DNA of 64,000 nt from Tenacibaculum sp. AHE14PA (GTDB lineage Bacteria; Bacteroidota; Bacteroidia; Flavobacteriales; Flavobacteriaceae): assembly GCF_019278465.1 (NCBI RefSeq), contig NZ_CP058983.1, positions 62,001 through 126,000 on the forward strand, in the 5' to 3' direction. The notes below the pieces were generated by a model. It was not told the DNA's origin, ran no database searches, and saw only the letters and a program-made list of their open reading frames with translations. Positions 7,964 through 16,500 of the stretch are shown piece by piece. A program made the position numbers and the translations under genes. Numbering within the stretch: the stretch's first letter is position 1; every line of letters begins with the position of its first letter.

Positions 7964-8984
7964 TTTAGAAAAAATAGTTCGCAAGAACATTCAAAAGTTA
8001 AAAGCCTATTCATCAGCAAGAGATGAGTTTAAAGGGACAGCAGAGGTTTATTTAGATGCTAATGAAAATCCGTTTGGAACTTTAAATAGGTATCCAGATC
8101 CGAAGCAAACAAAAATTAAAGAACGTTTATCAACTATAAAAAACGTTGAGAATAATCAGATTTTTATAGGAAACGGAAGTGATGAAGTAATCGATTTAGC
8201 ATTCAGAATTTTTTGTGAGCCTGGTAAAGATAAAGCGTTAACTTTTTCGCCTACTTATGGTATGTACGACGTATCCGCAAGTATTAATGATGTTGAGTTA
8301 ATTAAGCAACCTTTGGTAAATGATTTTCAAATAAGCTTAAACCAGCTACAGCCATATTTAGATATGGAGGATGTAAAAATTATATTTATTTGTTCACCAA
8401 ACAATCCAACAGGAAATTGTTTTGAGGATGAAACTATTCAGTATATTCTCGATAATTTTAACGGAATGGTAATTATAGACGAAGCTTATATCGATTTTAG
8501 TACAAGAGATTCGTATGCAACACAATTGGCTAATTATCCGAACTTAATTGTAAGTCAGACTTTTAGTAAAGCTTGGGGATTGGCAGGCGCAAGGGTAGGA
8601 GTTGCCTATGCAAATTCTAACGTTATAGATTTGTATAATAAAGTAAAGCCACCTTATAATGTAAGTACTTTAAATCAAGAAGCAATTATTGCTTCATTAG
8701 ATAATATTTCTTTGTTCGAAGCGAATAAAAACACAATCATTAACGAAAAAGATCGCTTAATGAATGAGTTTAAGAATATAAAACTTATCAAAAAAATATA
8801 CCCAACGGAAGCTAATTTTATTTTGATAGAAGTTACCGATGCAAATACAGTTTATAATACATTGGTCGCTAAAAAAATAATTACGCGTAACAGAAATAGT
8901 TTAGTAAACAATTGTTTACGAATTACCGTTGGTAGTAAAGAAGAAAACACACAACTAATTACAGCATTAAAATCAATCATATAA
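7947..8984 (+). CDS. hisC: Histidinol-phosphate aminotransferase
   Basis: A PLP-dependent fold-type I aminotransferase that converts imidazole acetol phosphate to histidinol phosphate. The YLDANENPFG N-terminal signature, GNGSDEVID, SPNNPTGN, the IIDEAYIDF motif and the PLP-lysine segment SQTFSKAWGLAGARVG are visible in 345 residues. The ATG at 7947 lies inside the end of hisD (17-bp overlap). An ATG nine bases later (7956) is equally possible and gives MFSLEKIV. The gap to hisB holds a repeat remnant. Confidence 0.96.
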   Translation: MLKMFSLEKIVRKNIQKLKAYSSARDEFKGTAEVYLDANENPFGTLNRYPDPKQTKIKERLSTIKNVENNQIFIGNGSDEVIDLAFRIFCEPGKDKALTFSPTYGMYDVSASINDVELIKQPLVNDFQISLNQLQPYLDMEDVKIIFICSPNNPTGNCFEDETIQYILDNFNGMVIIDEAYIDFSTRDSYATQLANYPNLIVSQTFSKAWGLAGARVGVAYANSNVIDLYNKVKPPYNVSTLNQEAIIASLDNISLFEANKNTIINEKDRLMNEFKNIKLIKKIYPTEANFILIEVTDANTVYNTLVAKKIITRNRNSLVNNCLRITVGSKEENTQLITALKSII

Positions 8985-9052
8985 TTACTGTCACATTGAG
9001 CATAGTCTAGAGATTTTAGTAGAAAATATTGATTTTAATAAAAAGAAAACAC
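8985..9052. repeat. Degenerate intergenic repeat between hisC and hisB
   Basis: TGTCACATTGAGCATAGTCT near 8992 resembles the 'gtcacattgagcgcagtcgaa' intergenic repeat common in Flavobacteriaceae (recalled, not searched). No partner arm remains, so this looks like a decayed copy. It breaks the otherwise tight spacing of the operon. Confidence 0.5.
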
Positions 9053-10186
9053 ATGAAAAAAGTATTATTTATAGATAGAGACGGAACTTTAATTAAAGAA
9101 CCTGCAGATGAACAAACAGATTCATTCGAAAAATTAGAATTTTATCCGAAGGTATTTCAAGGATTAAGTAAAATTGCAAATGAGTTAGATTTCGAGTTGG
9201 TTTTAGTAACCAATCAAGATGGTTTGGGAACCGAAGTATATCCTGAAAATAGTTTTTGGCCTGTGCACAATTTTGTAATGAAAACTTTAAAAGACGAAGG
9301 AATTGTTTTTGCTGAAGAAATTATTGATATCACTTTTGCAAAAGATAATCAGCCAACAAGAAAGCCAAATACAGGTTTATTAACCAAGTTTTTTTCTGAA
9401 GAATATGATTTAGCAAATTCATTTGTAATCGGAGATCGTTTAACGGATATTGAATTGGCAAAAAACTTAGGATCAAAAGGAATTTACATCAATGATGAAA
9501 CTTTTTTAGGAACCGATGAAATTACGGTAAAAAGAAGTGATTTAGATGAATTTATTGCTTTAGAAAGTAGTGATTGGAATGCTATTTATGAGTTTTTAAA
9601 ACTAGAAGAAAGAACCGATGGTATTGTTAGAAATACGAACGAAACCAAAATTGATATTCAATTAAACCTAGACGGAACAGGAAAAAGTAATATTAGTACA
9701 GGAATTGATTTCTTCGATCATATGTTAGATCAAATTGCGCGTCATGGGCAAATGGATTTAGATATTCAGGTTAAAGGAGATTTAGAAGTTGATGAGCACC
9801 ATACTATTGAAGATACAGCCATTGCATTAGGAGAGGTTTTTAATAAAGCATTAGGTAATAAGTTAGGAATAGAGCGTTACGGATTTTGTTTACCAATGGA
9901 TGATTGTTTAGCGCAAGTAGCTATTGATTTTGGAGGTAGAAATTGGTTAGTTTGGGAAGCAGATTTTAAAAGAGAAATGGTAGGTAAAATGCCTACTGAA
10001 ATGTTTTTTCACTTTTTTAAATCATTTACCGATGGTGCAAAATGTAACTTAAATATTAAAGCAGAAGGAACAAATGAGCATCACAAAATAGAGGCAATTT
10101 TTAAAGCTTTTGCTAAAGCAATAAAAGTAGCTGTAAAGAGAGATACTAGTAAAATGATTTTACCATCAACCAAAGGAACGCTATAG
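9053..10186 (+). CDS. hisB: Bifunctional histidinol-phosphatase / imidazoleglycerol-phosphate dehydratase
   Basis: A two-domain enzyme covering steps six and eight of the pathway. The N-terminal HAD phosphatase (about 1-165) carries FIDRDGTL with nucleophile region D8 and D10, TNQDGLGT, and [14 protein letters not shown]. The C-terminal dehydratase (about 190-377) carries [23 protein letters not shown] and [14 protein letters not shown] with the metal-binding His/Glu clusters. I chose the ATG at 9053 (377 residues) because the upstream in-frame TTG at 9029 adds eight atypical residues. Confidence 0.96.
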   Translation: MKKVLFIDRDGTLIKEPADEQTDSFEKLEFYPKVFQGLSKIANELDFELVLVTNQDGLGTEVYPENSFWPVHNFVMKTLKDEGIVFAEEIIDITFAKDNQPTRKPNTGLLTKFFSEEYDLANSFVIGDRLTDIELAKNLGSKGIYINDETFLGTDEITVKRSDLDEFIALESSDWNAIYEFLKLEERTDGIVRNTNETKIDIQLNLDGTGKSNISTGIDFFDHMLDQIARHGQMDLDIQVKGDLEVDEHHTIEDTAIALGEVFNKALGNKLGIERYGFCLPMDDCLAQVAIDFGGRNWLVWEADFKREMVGKMPTEMFFHFFKSFTDGAKCNLNIKAEGTNEHHKIEAIFKAFAKAIKVAVKRDTSKMILPSTKGTL

Positions 10187-10190
10187 TATT

Positions 10191-10772
10191 ATGATTGCAA
10201 TTATAAAATATAATGCCGGTAATATACGATCGGTTCAAAATACACTTAACCGTTTAGGTTATGAAAGTATAATAACTGATAATCCAATAGAAATACAACA
10301 AGCTGATAAAGTAATATTTCCGGGTGTTGGTGAAGCAAGTTCGGCAATGGCTTATTTAAAAGAACGTAAATTAGACGAACTTTTAGTATCTCTTACCCAG
10401 CCAGTATTGGGTATTTGCTTAGGTTTACAATTAATGTGCGCATCATCAGAAGAAGGCAATACAACATGTTTAGGTATTTTTGATACCGTAACAAAACAGT
10501 TTCCTCCTTTAATGAAAGTGCCACACATGGGATGGAATAACTTTTCAGAAATAAAACCATCAAAAATAGTAGAGAATCTAGCTATTAATGAAGATGTATA
10601 TTATGTGCACGGTTATTATGCTGAAGTTTGTGAAAATACTATTGCAACTTGTGATTATATAAAACCATTTAGTTCGATTATGCAAAAAGATAATTTTTAT
10701 GCCATGCAATTTCATCCAGAAAAATCAGCAAGCATCGGTGAAAAATTACTAAAAAACTTTTTAGAATTATAA
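10191..10772 (+). CDS. hisH: Imidazole glycerol phosphate synthase, glutaminase subunit
   Basis: The class I glutamine amidotransferase subunit that supplies ammonia to HisF. The triad is intact: Cys76 in GICLGLQLM, and His175 and Glu177 in MQFHPEKS. The oxyanion-loop region [11 protein letters not shown] is also present. At 193 residues it has the usual size. It starts four bases after hisB and is followed ten bases later by hisA. Confidence 0.96.
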   Translation: MIAIIKYNAGNIRSVQNTLNRLGYESIITDNPIEIQQADKVIFPGVGEASSAMAYLKERKLDELLVSLTQPVLGICLGLQLMCASSEEGNTTCLGIFDTVTKQFPPLMKVPHMGWNNFSEIKPSKIVENLAINEDVYYVHGYYAEVCENTIATCDYIKPFSSIMQKDNFYAMQFHPEKSASIGEKLLKNFLEL

Positions 10773-10782
10773 AATTAAGAAA

Positions 10783-11502
10783 ATGAGAATTATACCTGCC
10801 ATAGATATTATTGACGGAAAATGTGTACGCTTAACAAAAGGCGATTATGCAACCAAAAAAATATATAACGAAAATCCTGTTGAAGTAGCAAAAGAATTTG
10901 AAGATAGCGGAATCGAATATTTACATTTAGTAGATTTAGATGGAGCCAAATCACAACACATTGTAAATTACAAAGTGTTGCAAGAAATTGCTGCCAAAAC
11001 AAATTTAAAAATCGATTTCGGTGGTGGATTAAAATCAGATGAAGATTTACGAATTGCTTTCGATAACGGTGCAAGTCAGATAACGGGAGGAAGTATCGCT
11101 GTTAAAAACCCTGATATTTTTACAGGATGGTTAACAGAATATGGTAGCGATAAAATTATTTTAGGTGCCGATTGTATCAATCGTAAAATTGCTACACACG
11201 GATGGTTAGAAACATCAGAAGTAGAGGTGATTGATTTTATCATAAAATATGAGAAATTAGGAATTAAAAATACTATTTGTACAGATGTTGCTAAAGACGG
11301 AATGTTACAAGGTGCATCTGTTGAGTTATACCAAGAAATATTAAGTAAAAGTGGCGTTAACTTAATAGCAAGTGGTGGTGTTGCTAATATTGATGATTTA
11401 ATACGACTTAAAGAAATAGGTTGTGAAGGCGCAATTTTGGGTAAAGCGATTTACGAAAATAGAATTTCGTTGAAGCAATTAGAAAATTTTATAATAAAAT
11501 AA
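10783..11502 (+). CDS. hisA: Phosphoribosylformimino-AICAR ribotide isomerase (ProFAR isomerase)
   Basis: A (beta/alpha)8-barrel that isomerises ProFAR to PRFAR, the substrate of HisF. The N-terminal [15 protein letters not shown] gives the catalytic Asp, [13 protein letters not shown] and the second-half [12 protein letters not shown] and [12 protein letters not shown] give the two phosphate-binding sites. The protein is 239 residues, as usual for the family. It shares a barrel ancestry with HisF further downstream. Confidence 0.96.
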   Translation: MRIIPAIDIIDGKCVRLTKGDYATKKIYNENPVEVAKEFEDSGIEYLHLVDLDGAKSQHIVNYKVLQEIAAKTNLKIDFGGGLKSDEDLRIAFDNGASQITGGSIAVKNPDIFTGWLTEYGSDKIILGADCINRKIATHGWLETSEVEVIDFIIKYEKLGIKNTICTDVAKDGMLQGASVELYQEILSKSGVNLIASGGVANIDDLIRLKEIGCEGAILGKAIYENRISLKQLENFIIK

Positions 11503-11582
11503 TACATCATTGCAAGAAAGAATGATGAAGTGATCTTTTAAAAGGTTTCTTTGGATTTTAAAAATGATGATAACTATTAAAT
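11503..11582. repeat. Degenerate intergenic repeat between hisA and hisF
   Basis: The 80-bp gap contains CATCATTGCAAGAAAGAATGATG (at about 11506) and a partly complementary AAAGGTTTCTTTGG further on. It resembles a worn copy of the 'gtcattgcgaggaacgaagcaat' palindromic element that is better preserved at 25187-25254. It is the second repeat remnant inside this operon. Confidence 0.45.
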
Positions 11583-12335
11583 ATGTTAAAAAAAAGAATA
11601 ATACCTTGTTTAGATATCAAAAACGGTCGCACAGTAAAAGGTGTTAATTTTATTGATATTAAAGACGCAGGTGATCCGATTGAATTGGCTAAGCAATATG
11701 TAAAAGATGGTGCTGATGAGTTGGTGTTTTTAGATATTACTGCAACGCTCGAAAACAGAAAAACGTTAGTTGAGTTAGTAGAGAAAATAGCGCAAGAAAT
11801 AAATATACCTTTTACAGTTGGTGGTGGAATAAGTACGGTTGATGATGCTTTGGCTTTGATAAAAGCAGGTGCAGATAAAGTAAGTATCAATTCATCGGCA
11901 GTTAAAAACCCGCAGTTAATAACCGATTTAAAAAATCGTTTTGGAAGTCAGTTTGTAGTAGTTGCTATTGATACCAAAAATGTAAATAATAATTGGAAAG
12001 TATTTACAAAAGGAGGAACTCATGAAACTGAGTTAGAAACGGTTGCTTGGGCTAAGGAAGTTGAAAAATTAGGTGCAGGAGAAATTTTATTAACATCAAT
12101 GAATAACGATGGAACAAAAGCAGGTTTTGCGCTAGATATAACAAATGATGTTAGTAAAGCAATAAATATACCTGTAATAGCATCAGGCGGAGCCGGTAAA
12201 GAAATACACTTTAAAGATGTATTTACAAAAACAGAAGCGAGTGCAGGTTTAGCAGCTAGTATTTTTCATTTCGCTGAAATACCAGTGCCAAAGCTTAAAG
12301 AATATTTAAAAGAACAAAATATACCAGTACGATGA
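11583..12335 (+). CDS. hisF: Imidazole glycerol phosphate synthase, cyclase subunit
   Basis: The barrel subunit that turns PRFAR and ammonia from HisH into imidazole glycerol phosphate and [21 protein letters not shown] carries the first catalytic Asp, and VVVAIDTKN near residue 130 carries the second. The phosphate-site motifs FTVGGGIST and IASGGAGK are intact. It is 250 residues long. Its stop overlaps the hisIE start (ATGA), indicating coupling. Confidence 0.97.
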   Translation: MLKKRIIPCLDIKNGRTVKGVNFIDIKDAGDPIELAKQYVKDGADELVFLDITATLENRKTLVELVEKIAQEINIPFTVGGGISTVDDALALIKAGADKVSINSSAVKNPQLITDLKNRFGSQFVVVAIDTKNVNNNWKVFTKGGTHETELETVAWAKEVEKLGAGEILLTSMNNDGTKAGFALDITNDVSKAINIPVIASGGAGKEIHFKDVFTKTEASAGLAASIFHFAEIPVPKLKEYLKEQNIPVR

Positions 12336-12916
12336 ATATAGATTTTACAAAAGGAGACGGGTTAGTTCCTGTAATAATTCAGAATAATACCACATTACAA
12401 GTATTAATGTTAGGGTATATGAACGAAGAAGCTTTCTTAAAAACAAAGAAAGAAAATAAAGTAACTTTTTTTAGTAGAAGTAAAAATAGGTTATGGACAA
12501 AAGGTGAGGAGTCTGGTAATTTTTTAGAAGTGAACGATATTAAAATCGATTGTGATAACGATACTATTTTAATAAAAGTAATGCCAGCAGGTCCAACTTG
12601 TCATAAAGGAACTACTTCTTGTTTTGCGGAAGAAACTCCAAAAGGGTTTTTATATGAATTAGAGCGAATTGTTAGCGATCGTATAGATACTGATCATCCA
12701 ACGTCATATACAAATAAACTATATAAACGAGGAATTAATAAAGTAGCACAGAAAGTAGGAGAAGAAGCGGTAGAATTGGTTATTGAAGCAAAAGATAATG
12801 ATGCCGATTTATTTAAAAATGAAGCTGCCGATTTATTTTATCATATTGTAATTCTTTTAAAGGCGAAAGGATTTACATTAACAGAAATAGAAGCTGTTTT
12901 AAAAGAAAGAAATTAA
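12332..12916 (+). CDS. hisIE: Bifunctional phosphoribosyl-AMP cyclohydrolase / phosphoribosyl-ATP pyrophosphatase
   Basis: It performs steps two and three after HisG. The HisI half (about 1-105) shows [24 protein letters not shown] and the metal-binding [11 protein letters not shown]. The HisE half (about 108-194) is an all-alpha pyrophosphatase with [14 protein letters not shown] and NEAADLFYH. The fused form has the usual length of 194 residues. It is the last gene of the operon and is followed by a strong terminator. Confidence 0.96.
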   Translation: MNIDFTKGDGLVPVIIQNNTTLQVLMLGYMNEEAFLKTKKENKVTFFSRSKNRLWTKGEESGNFLEVNDIKIDCDNDTILIKVMPAGPTCHKGTTSCFAEETPKGFLYELERIVSDRIDTDHPTSYTNKLYKRGINKVAQKVGEEAVELVIEAKDNDADLFKNEAADLFYHIVILLKAKGFTLTEIEAVLKERN

Positions 12917-12965
12917 TTAAATTTCTTTTGTAAAACATTTTTCATAATAATAATAATAATTTACC

Positions 12966-13001
12966 AATACCTTTTAGTTAATTCTAGGAGGTGTTTTTTT
13001 T
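12966..13001 (+). terminator. Intrinsic terminator of the his operon
   Basis: The arms AATACCTTTTAG (12966-12977) and CTAGGAGGTGTT (12984-12995) pair along their length, allowing three G-U pairs, around the loop TTAATT. A T-run follows to 13001. The hairpin lies 50 bp after the hisIE stop. Confidence 0.8.
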
Positions 13002-13025
13002 AACATAAAAATAACGTTTAACTTA

Positions 13026-13056
13026 TTTGTCATTTAGTTAAACATTTGTATATTTG
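13026..13056 (+). promoter_or_regulatory. Consensus promoter of the FAS1 lipoprotein gene
   Basis: TTTG at 13026-13029 and TATATTTG at 13049-13056 are separated by exactly 19 bases, an ideal Bacteroidota promoter. The predicted leader is about 145 bases, long and AT-rich, with no obvious hairpin. The remaining bases of the 293-bp hisIE-FAS1 gap hold only the his terminator. Confidence 0.85.
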
Positions 13057-13209
13057 TGTATCACTAATTACTATAAGTATTAAGTGATATTTTTTATATC
13101 TAATTTTAATTTGTTTATTAATTTGTAAAATAAGATAAACAAAGTAATTTTATTTCAATAAAAATTATCAAATAACAAACACTAATTATTAATTAAAAAA
13201 TTATTAAAA

Positions 13210-14610
13210 ATGGTTATTAAAAAATTTAAAAGTATTGCGGCACTTGGTTTATTACTAAGTTTATCATTATTAACATCTTGTAGTGATGACGACGATCCTG
13301 TAGTTGTTATTGACAACCCTAAAGACATTATAGAGTTAGCTTCGGCTACTCCGTCATTAAGTATATTAGTTGATGCGGTTGTAAAAGCCGATTTAGTAGA
13401 TGCTTTAAAAATGAATGGACCTTATACTGTGTTTGCACCAAATAACGATGCTTTTGCTGCGTTATTAGATTCAAACGATGATTGGAGTACTTTAAACGAC
13501 ATTCCTACTGAAACTTTAGCAACAGTATTAAAGTTTCATGTTTTAACATCTAAAGTAACATCAGCAGATCTTTCTGATACTTATGTTAAAACTTTAGCAA
13601 CAGGACCAAACGATGAAAATTTATCATTACAGGTTGAAACTACTGGAGGTGTAGAGTTTAATGGAGATTCTAAACCTATAACAGTTGATGTTGAAGCAAG
13701 TAATGGTGTTGTACATATTATAGATAAAGTAATGTTACCACCTACTATTGTAACTTTGGCTTTAAATAATAGCGGACTTACAAGTTTAGTAGCTGCTTTA
13801 ACAGATACAAGACATACAACAGATTTTGTTTCAGTATTAAATGGTGATGGACCATTCACCGTTTTTGCACCAACAAACGCAGCTTTTCAATCATTATTAG
13901 ATAGTAATGATTCTTGGAGCTCTTTAGGCGATATTCCTATTGAAACATTAGATTCAGTATTAAGATTTCACGTATTAAGCGGAGCAAACGTACAATCAGC
14001 AGGTCTTTCAGATACTTATGTAAATACATTAGCAACAGGACCAAATGATGAGAGCTTATCATTGCAAATAGAAACTACAGGAGGTGTTGAATTCAATGGA
14101 GATTCTAAACCTGTAATAGTAGATATTCAAGGAAGTAATGGTGTAGTTCACGTTATTGATAAAGTAATGTTACCAGCAAACATTGTAACTTTAGCTTTAA
14201 ATAATTCAGGTTTTACAAGTTTAGTAGCTGCCTTAACAGATGATAGACATACAACTGATTTCGTTGCTGTATTAAACGGAGACGGACCTTTTACAGTATT
14301 TGCACCAACTAATGCTGCTTTTCAAGCATTATTAGATAGCAATGATGATTGGAACGGTTTAGGAGATGTACCAATTGCAACTTTAGATGCAGTTTTAAAA
14401 TATCACGTAGTGAACGGAGCAAATGTACAAGCTGATCAGTTATCAGATAATCAAGAAATTACTATGTTATCAGAAGGAATGGTAACTGTAGATTTAACAG
14501 ATGGGGCTAAATTAGAAACATCAAGCGGTCAATCAGTAGTTATTTCGGTAACAGATGTACAAGGAACAAATGGGGTAATTCATGCTGTTAATAATGTTCT
14601 TTTACCGTAA
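13210..14610 (+). CDS. Lipoprotein with three fasciclin (FAS1) domains
   Basis: A probable surface or periplasmic adhesion-type lipoprotein. A signal peptide with lipobox LLTSC (Cys near residue 24) is followed by an Asp-rich linker. Three FAS1 repeats then lie at about 37-178, 179-323 and 324-466. Each shows the FAS1 H1 motif (GPYTVFAPNNDAF, GPFTVFAPTNAAF twice) and the H2-like NGVVHIIDKVMLP. Domains 1 and 2 are almost identical in their second halves, and 2 and 3 in their first halves, at the protein level but with many synonymous differences in DNA. The gene is single, between its own promoter and terminator. Its ligand is unknown. Confidence 0.93.
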   Translation: MVIKKFKSIAALGLLLSLSLLTSCSDDDDPVVVIDNPKDIIELASATPSLSILVDAVVKADLVDALKMNGPYTVFAPNNDAFAALLDSNDDWSTLNDIPTETLATVLKFHVLTSKVTSADLSDTYVKTLATGPNDENLSLQVETTGGVEFNGDSKPITVDVEASNGVVHIIDKVMLPPTIVTLALNNSGLTSLVAALTDTRHTTDFVSVLNGDGPFTVFAPTNAAFQSLLDSNDSWSSLGDIPIETLDSVLRFHVLSGANVQSAGLSDTYVNTLATGPNDESLSLQIETTGGVEFNGDSKPVIVDIQGSNGVVHVIDKVMLPANIVTLALNNSGFTSLVAALTDDRHTTDFVAVLNGDGPFTVFAPTNAAFQALLDSNDDWNGLGDVPIATLDAVLKYHVVNGANVQADQLSDNQEITMLSEGMVTVDLTDGAKLETSSGQSVVISVTDVQGTNGVIHAVNNVLLP

Positions 14611-14636
14611 TTAAAGATATTTAGTTATTAAATTTA

Positions 14637-14678
14637 AGAAGGATAATAAACAGCAATGTTTATTATCCTTCTTTTTTG
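14637..14678 (+). terminator. Intrinsic terminator of the FAS1 gene
   Basis: A perfect 16-base stem (14637-14652 with 14657-14672) and the loop GCAA are followed by six T. It lies 26 bp after the stop codon and is one of the strongest hairpins in the window. Confidence 0.92.
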
Positions 14679-14732
14679 CATAGAAAAAAGTTTTAGTTAG
14701 TCTATTTTACTAATAAACTAATGCTTATTAAC

Positions 14733-14740
14733 TATTTTTG
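14733..14740 (+). promoter_or_regulatory. Promoter -7 element abutting the methyltransferase start
   Basis: TATTTTTG fits TAnnTTTG and ends only four bases before the ATG at 14745. Transcription would therefore begin at or beside the start codon, suggesting a leaderless message. Confidence 0.55.
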
Positions 14741-14744
14741 CAAT

Positions 14745-15896
14745 ATGAATGAATTTCAACAACTAAGAGATGCGTTAAACGAAAGTGTTTTAGAATCTGA
14801 ATTTGTAAAACTAACTTTAAGTAAACCTATCAAGAAAAGTGATGGATTGCCAAACGTATATGTTCGTTTGGTAACTATTAAAGGAGCAGAAATGATGCAA
14901 TTTACCTATCATTATACTACAAATGATAAGGTTAAAAATTATACTATTACCGAAGCATTATCTGAATTAGAAATCTTATTGATGGATAATTTTAGAGCGG
15001 CAACTTTATTTACATTATCTAAAGATTTATTGGTTTTTATATCAAAAAAGAAAAAGGTTTCTTATCGTGAAAATGCGGCGAGTTTTAAAAATAAATTGCC
15101 CGTAACCCATGATAAACCAAAAGAACGTTTAGCCGAAGCTGGAAGTTATTTACATTATTTAGGAATTACCGATAAAGAAGGTAAGGTGATTCATAAAATG
15201 GCCGATAAATACCGTCAAATTAATAAATATTTAGAGATTATTGAAGGTTTATTAAAGTCTACCAAATTACCAAAACATATTAATATTGTTGATATGGGAT
15301 CGGGTAAAGGCTATTTAACTTTTGCTTTGTATGATTATTTAGTAAATCAAAAAAAATACAGTGCTACAGTTACTGGTATTGAATTGCGTAAAGAATTGGT
15401 GGATTATTGTAATGATATAGCCGAAAAATCTGAGTTTAAAAAATTATCGTTTGTAGCTCAGCCAATTCAGGAATATGATAATAATAAAATTGATATTTTA
15501 ATTGCTTTACATGCTTGTGATACCGCAACAGACGATGCCATTTACAAAGGATTATCAGCTAAAGCTGAATTAATTATTTGTGCACCATGTTGTCATAAAC
15601 AAATCCGCCAGCAAGTAAAAGGAAAAGAGCAGGAGAGTCCGCTTTTAAAATACGGAATCTTTAAAGAGCGCCAATTCGAAATGGTTACTGATACGATCCG
15701 TGCGCTTATTTTAGAAAAAAGTAATTACAATACAAAAGTATTTGAATTTATAAGTAACGAACATACGCGTAAAAATGTAATGTTGGTGGCAAGTAAATCA
15801 TCTAAAAAGAACGATACTTCTAAAATAGATGATAAAATATCTGGCTTAAAAGAAACATATGCTATAGAAAGTCATTATTTAGAGACACTTATATAA
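14745..15896 (+). CDS. SAM-dependent methyltransferase, Methyltransf_32 type
   Basis: A 383-residue protein whose C-terminal half is a class I methyltransferase. The SAM-binding VDMGSGKGYLTFALYD lies near residue 185, an acidic-loop TGIELRKELVD follows, and DILIALHACDTATDD and IICAPCCHKQ come next. The HACD and APCCHKQ motifs are characteristic of the Methyltransf_32 family, whose substrates in bacteria I cannot name. The first 130 residues look like a separate alpha/beta domain. I chose the ATG at 14745 (MNEFQQLRD) because an earlier in-frame ATG at 14721 lies upstream of the -7 element. Confidence 0.85.
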   Translation: MNEFQQLRDALNESVLESEFVKLTLSKPIKKSDGLPNVYVRLVTIKGAEMMQFTYHYTTNDKVKNYTITEALSELEILLMDNFRAATLFTLSKDLLVFISKKKKVSYRENAASFKNKLPVTHDKPKERLAEAGSYLHYLGITDKEGKVIHKMADKYRQINKYLEIIEGLLKSTKLPKHINIVDMGSGKGYLTFALYDYLVNQKKYSATVTGIELRKELVDYCNDIAEKSEFKKLSFVAQPIQEYDNNKIDILIALHACDTATDDAIYKGLSAKAELIICAPCCHKQIRQQVKGKEQESPLLKYGIFKERQFEMVTDTIRALILEKSNYNTKVFEFISNEHTRKNVMLVASKSSKKNDTSKIDDKISGLKETYAIESHYLETLI

Positions 15897-15925
15897 AAGT
15901 ATTTTGATTGATTAATGTTTATGAA

Positions 15926-16222
15926 AACCTGATTTATTTCAGGTTCTCATGGCGATTTAGTATTGCTTTTTAGGATGTGATACTGAAACAAGTTCAGTAC
16001 GACGACTATGTTTTTTTATGTAGATTTTACGTCAACCTAAATTTATTTCAGGTTCTCATGGCAATTTAGTATTGCTTTTAGGATGTGATACTGAAACAAG
16101 TTCAGTATGACGACTATTTTTTTTATGTAGATTTTACGTCAACCTGAATTTATTTCAGTTTCTCATGGCAATTTAGTTTGAATTAAGAGAATTTGATTCT
16201 GAAATAAATTCAGAAAGACGAT
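15926..16222. repeat. Three tandem copies of a 107-bp palindromic repeat
   Basis: Copies start at 15926, 16034 and 16141 (units of 108 and 107 bp). Copies 1 and 2 are nearly identical; copy 3 diverges in its second half. Each unit begins with an arm like AACCTGAATTTATTTCAG and ends with an inverted arm like ACTGAAACAAGTTCAGTATG, so every unit can fold into a long imperfect hairpin. The arms match the 'gtcaacctgaatttatttcagg' element scattered through Flavobacteriaceae genomes (recalled, not searched). Confidence 0.9.
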
Positions 16223-16360
16223 TTGATATTTATAGAATATACTTTGATATATTTCAAACAAAAGATCACCACTATTGGTAATTTTTTTGTTTTTAAAAAT
16301 CTCACATGTTTTAATAAAATAACTAGAAGTATAGAACTTAGCCATAATTTAATAAGCAGT

Positions 16361-16431
16361 CTAGCCCCGATTGTAGCATTTGTTTGAGCTCCTCGCAGAG
16401 AGCGAGTGCGAAAAGCGGGAAATAGCTTCTG
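16361..16431. repeat. Flavobacterial intergenic element, copy A
   Basis: This copy begins AGCCCCGATTG, contains TTTGTTTGAGCTC at 16379-16391 and AGCGAGTGCGAAAAGCGGG, and ends AAATAGCT. Its core and order of motifs recur, inverted, at 32027-32153. It is GC-rich against an AT-rich background and sits 70 bp before the transporter start. Confidence 0.7.
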
Positions 16432-16500
16432 AAAAAATATATTTTAATCCACTTTTATAAATTACAATTATAGTATTTTTACTTTATAAACTAAGTAAGT

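Larger units (their letters stand above)
15897..16500. other. 604-bp gene-free region rich in repeats
   Basis: Between the methyltransferase and the EamA transporter there is no convincing gene. The stretch holds three tandem copies of a 107-bp palindromic repeat (15926-16222) and one copy of a second intergenic element (16361-16431). An open frame of 60 codons on the minus strand (16163-16345) runs through the repeat and is discounted. Confidence 0.8.

Noticed and set aside
9029..9052. In-frame TTG extending hisB by eight residues
   Set aside because: The HAD domain starts naturally at the ATG at 9053 ([13 protein letters not shown]). The extension comes from the spacer after a repeat remnant.
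15926..16222. CRISPR-like array
   Set aside because: The repeat units are 107 bp long, palindromic and contiguous, without unique spacers, and no cas gene is present.
16163..16345. Minus-strand ORF of 60 codons in the repeat region
   Set aside because: It starts in AT-rich spacer and runs into the third copy of the palindromic repeat. There is no promoter and no protein-like composition.
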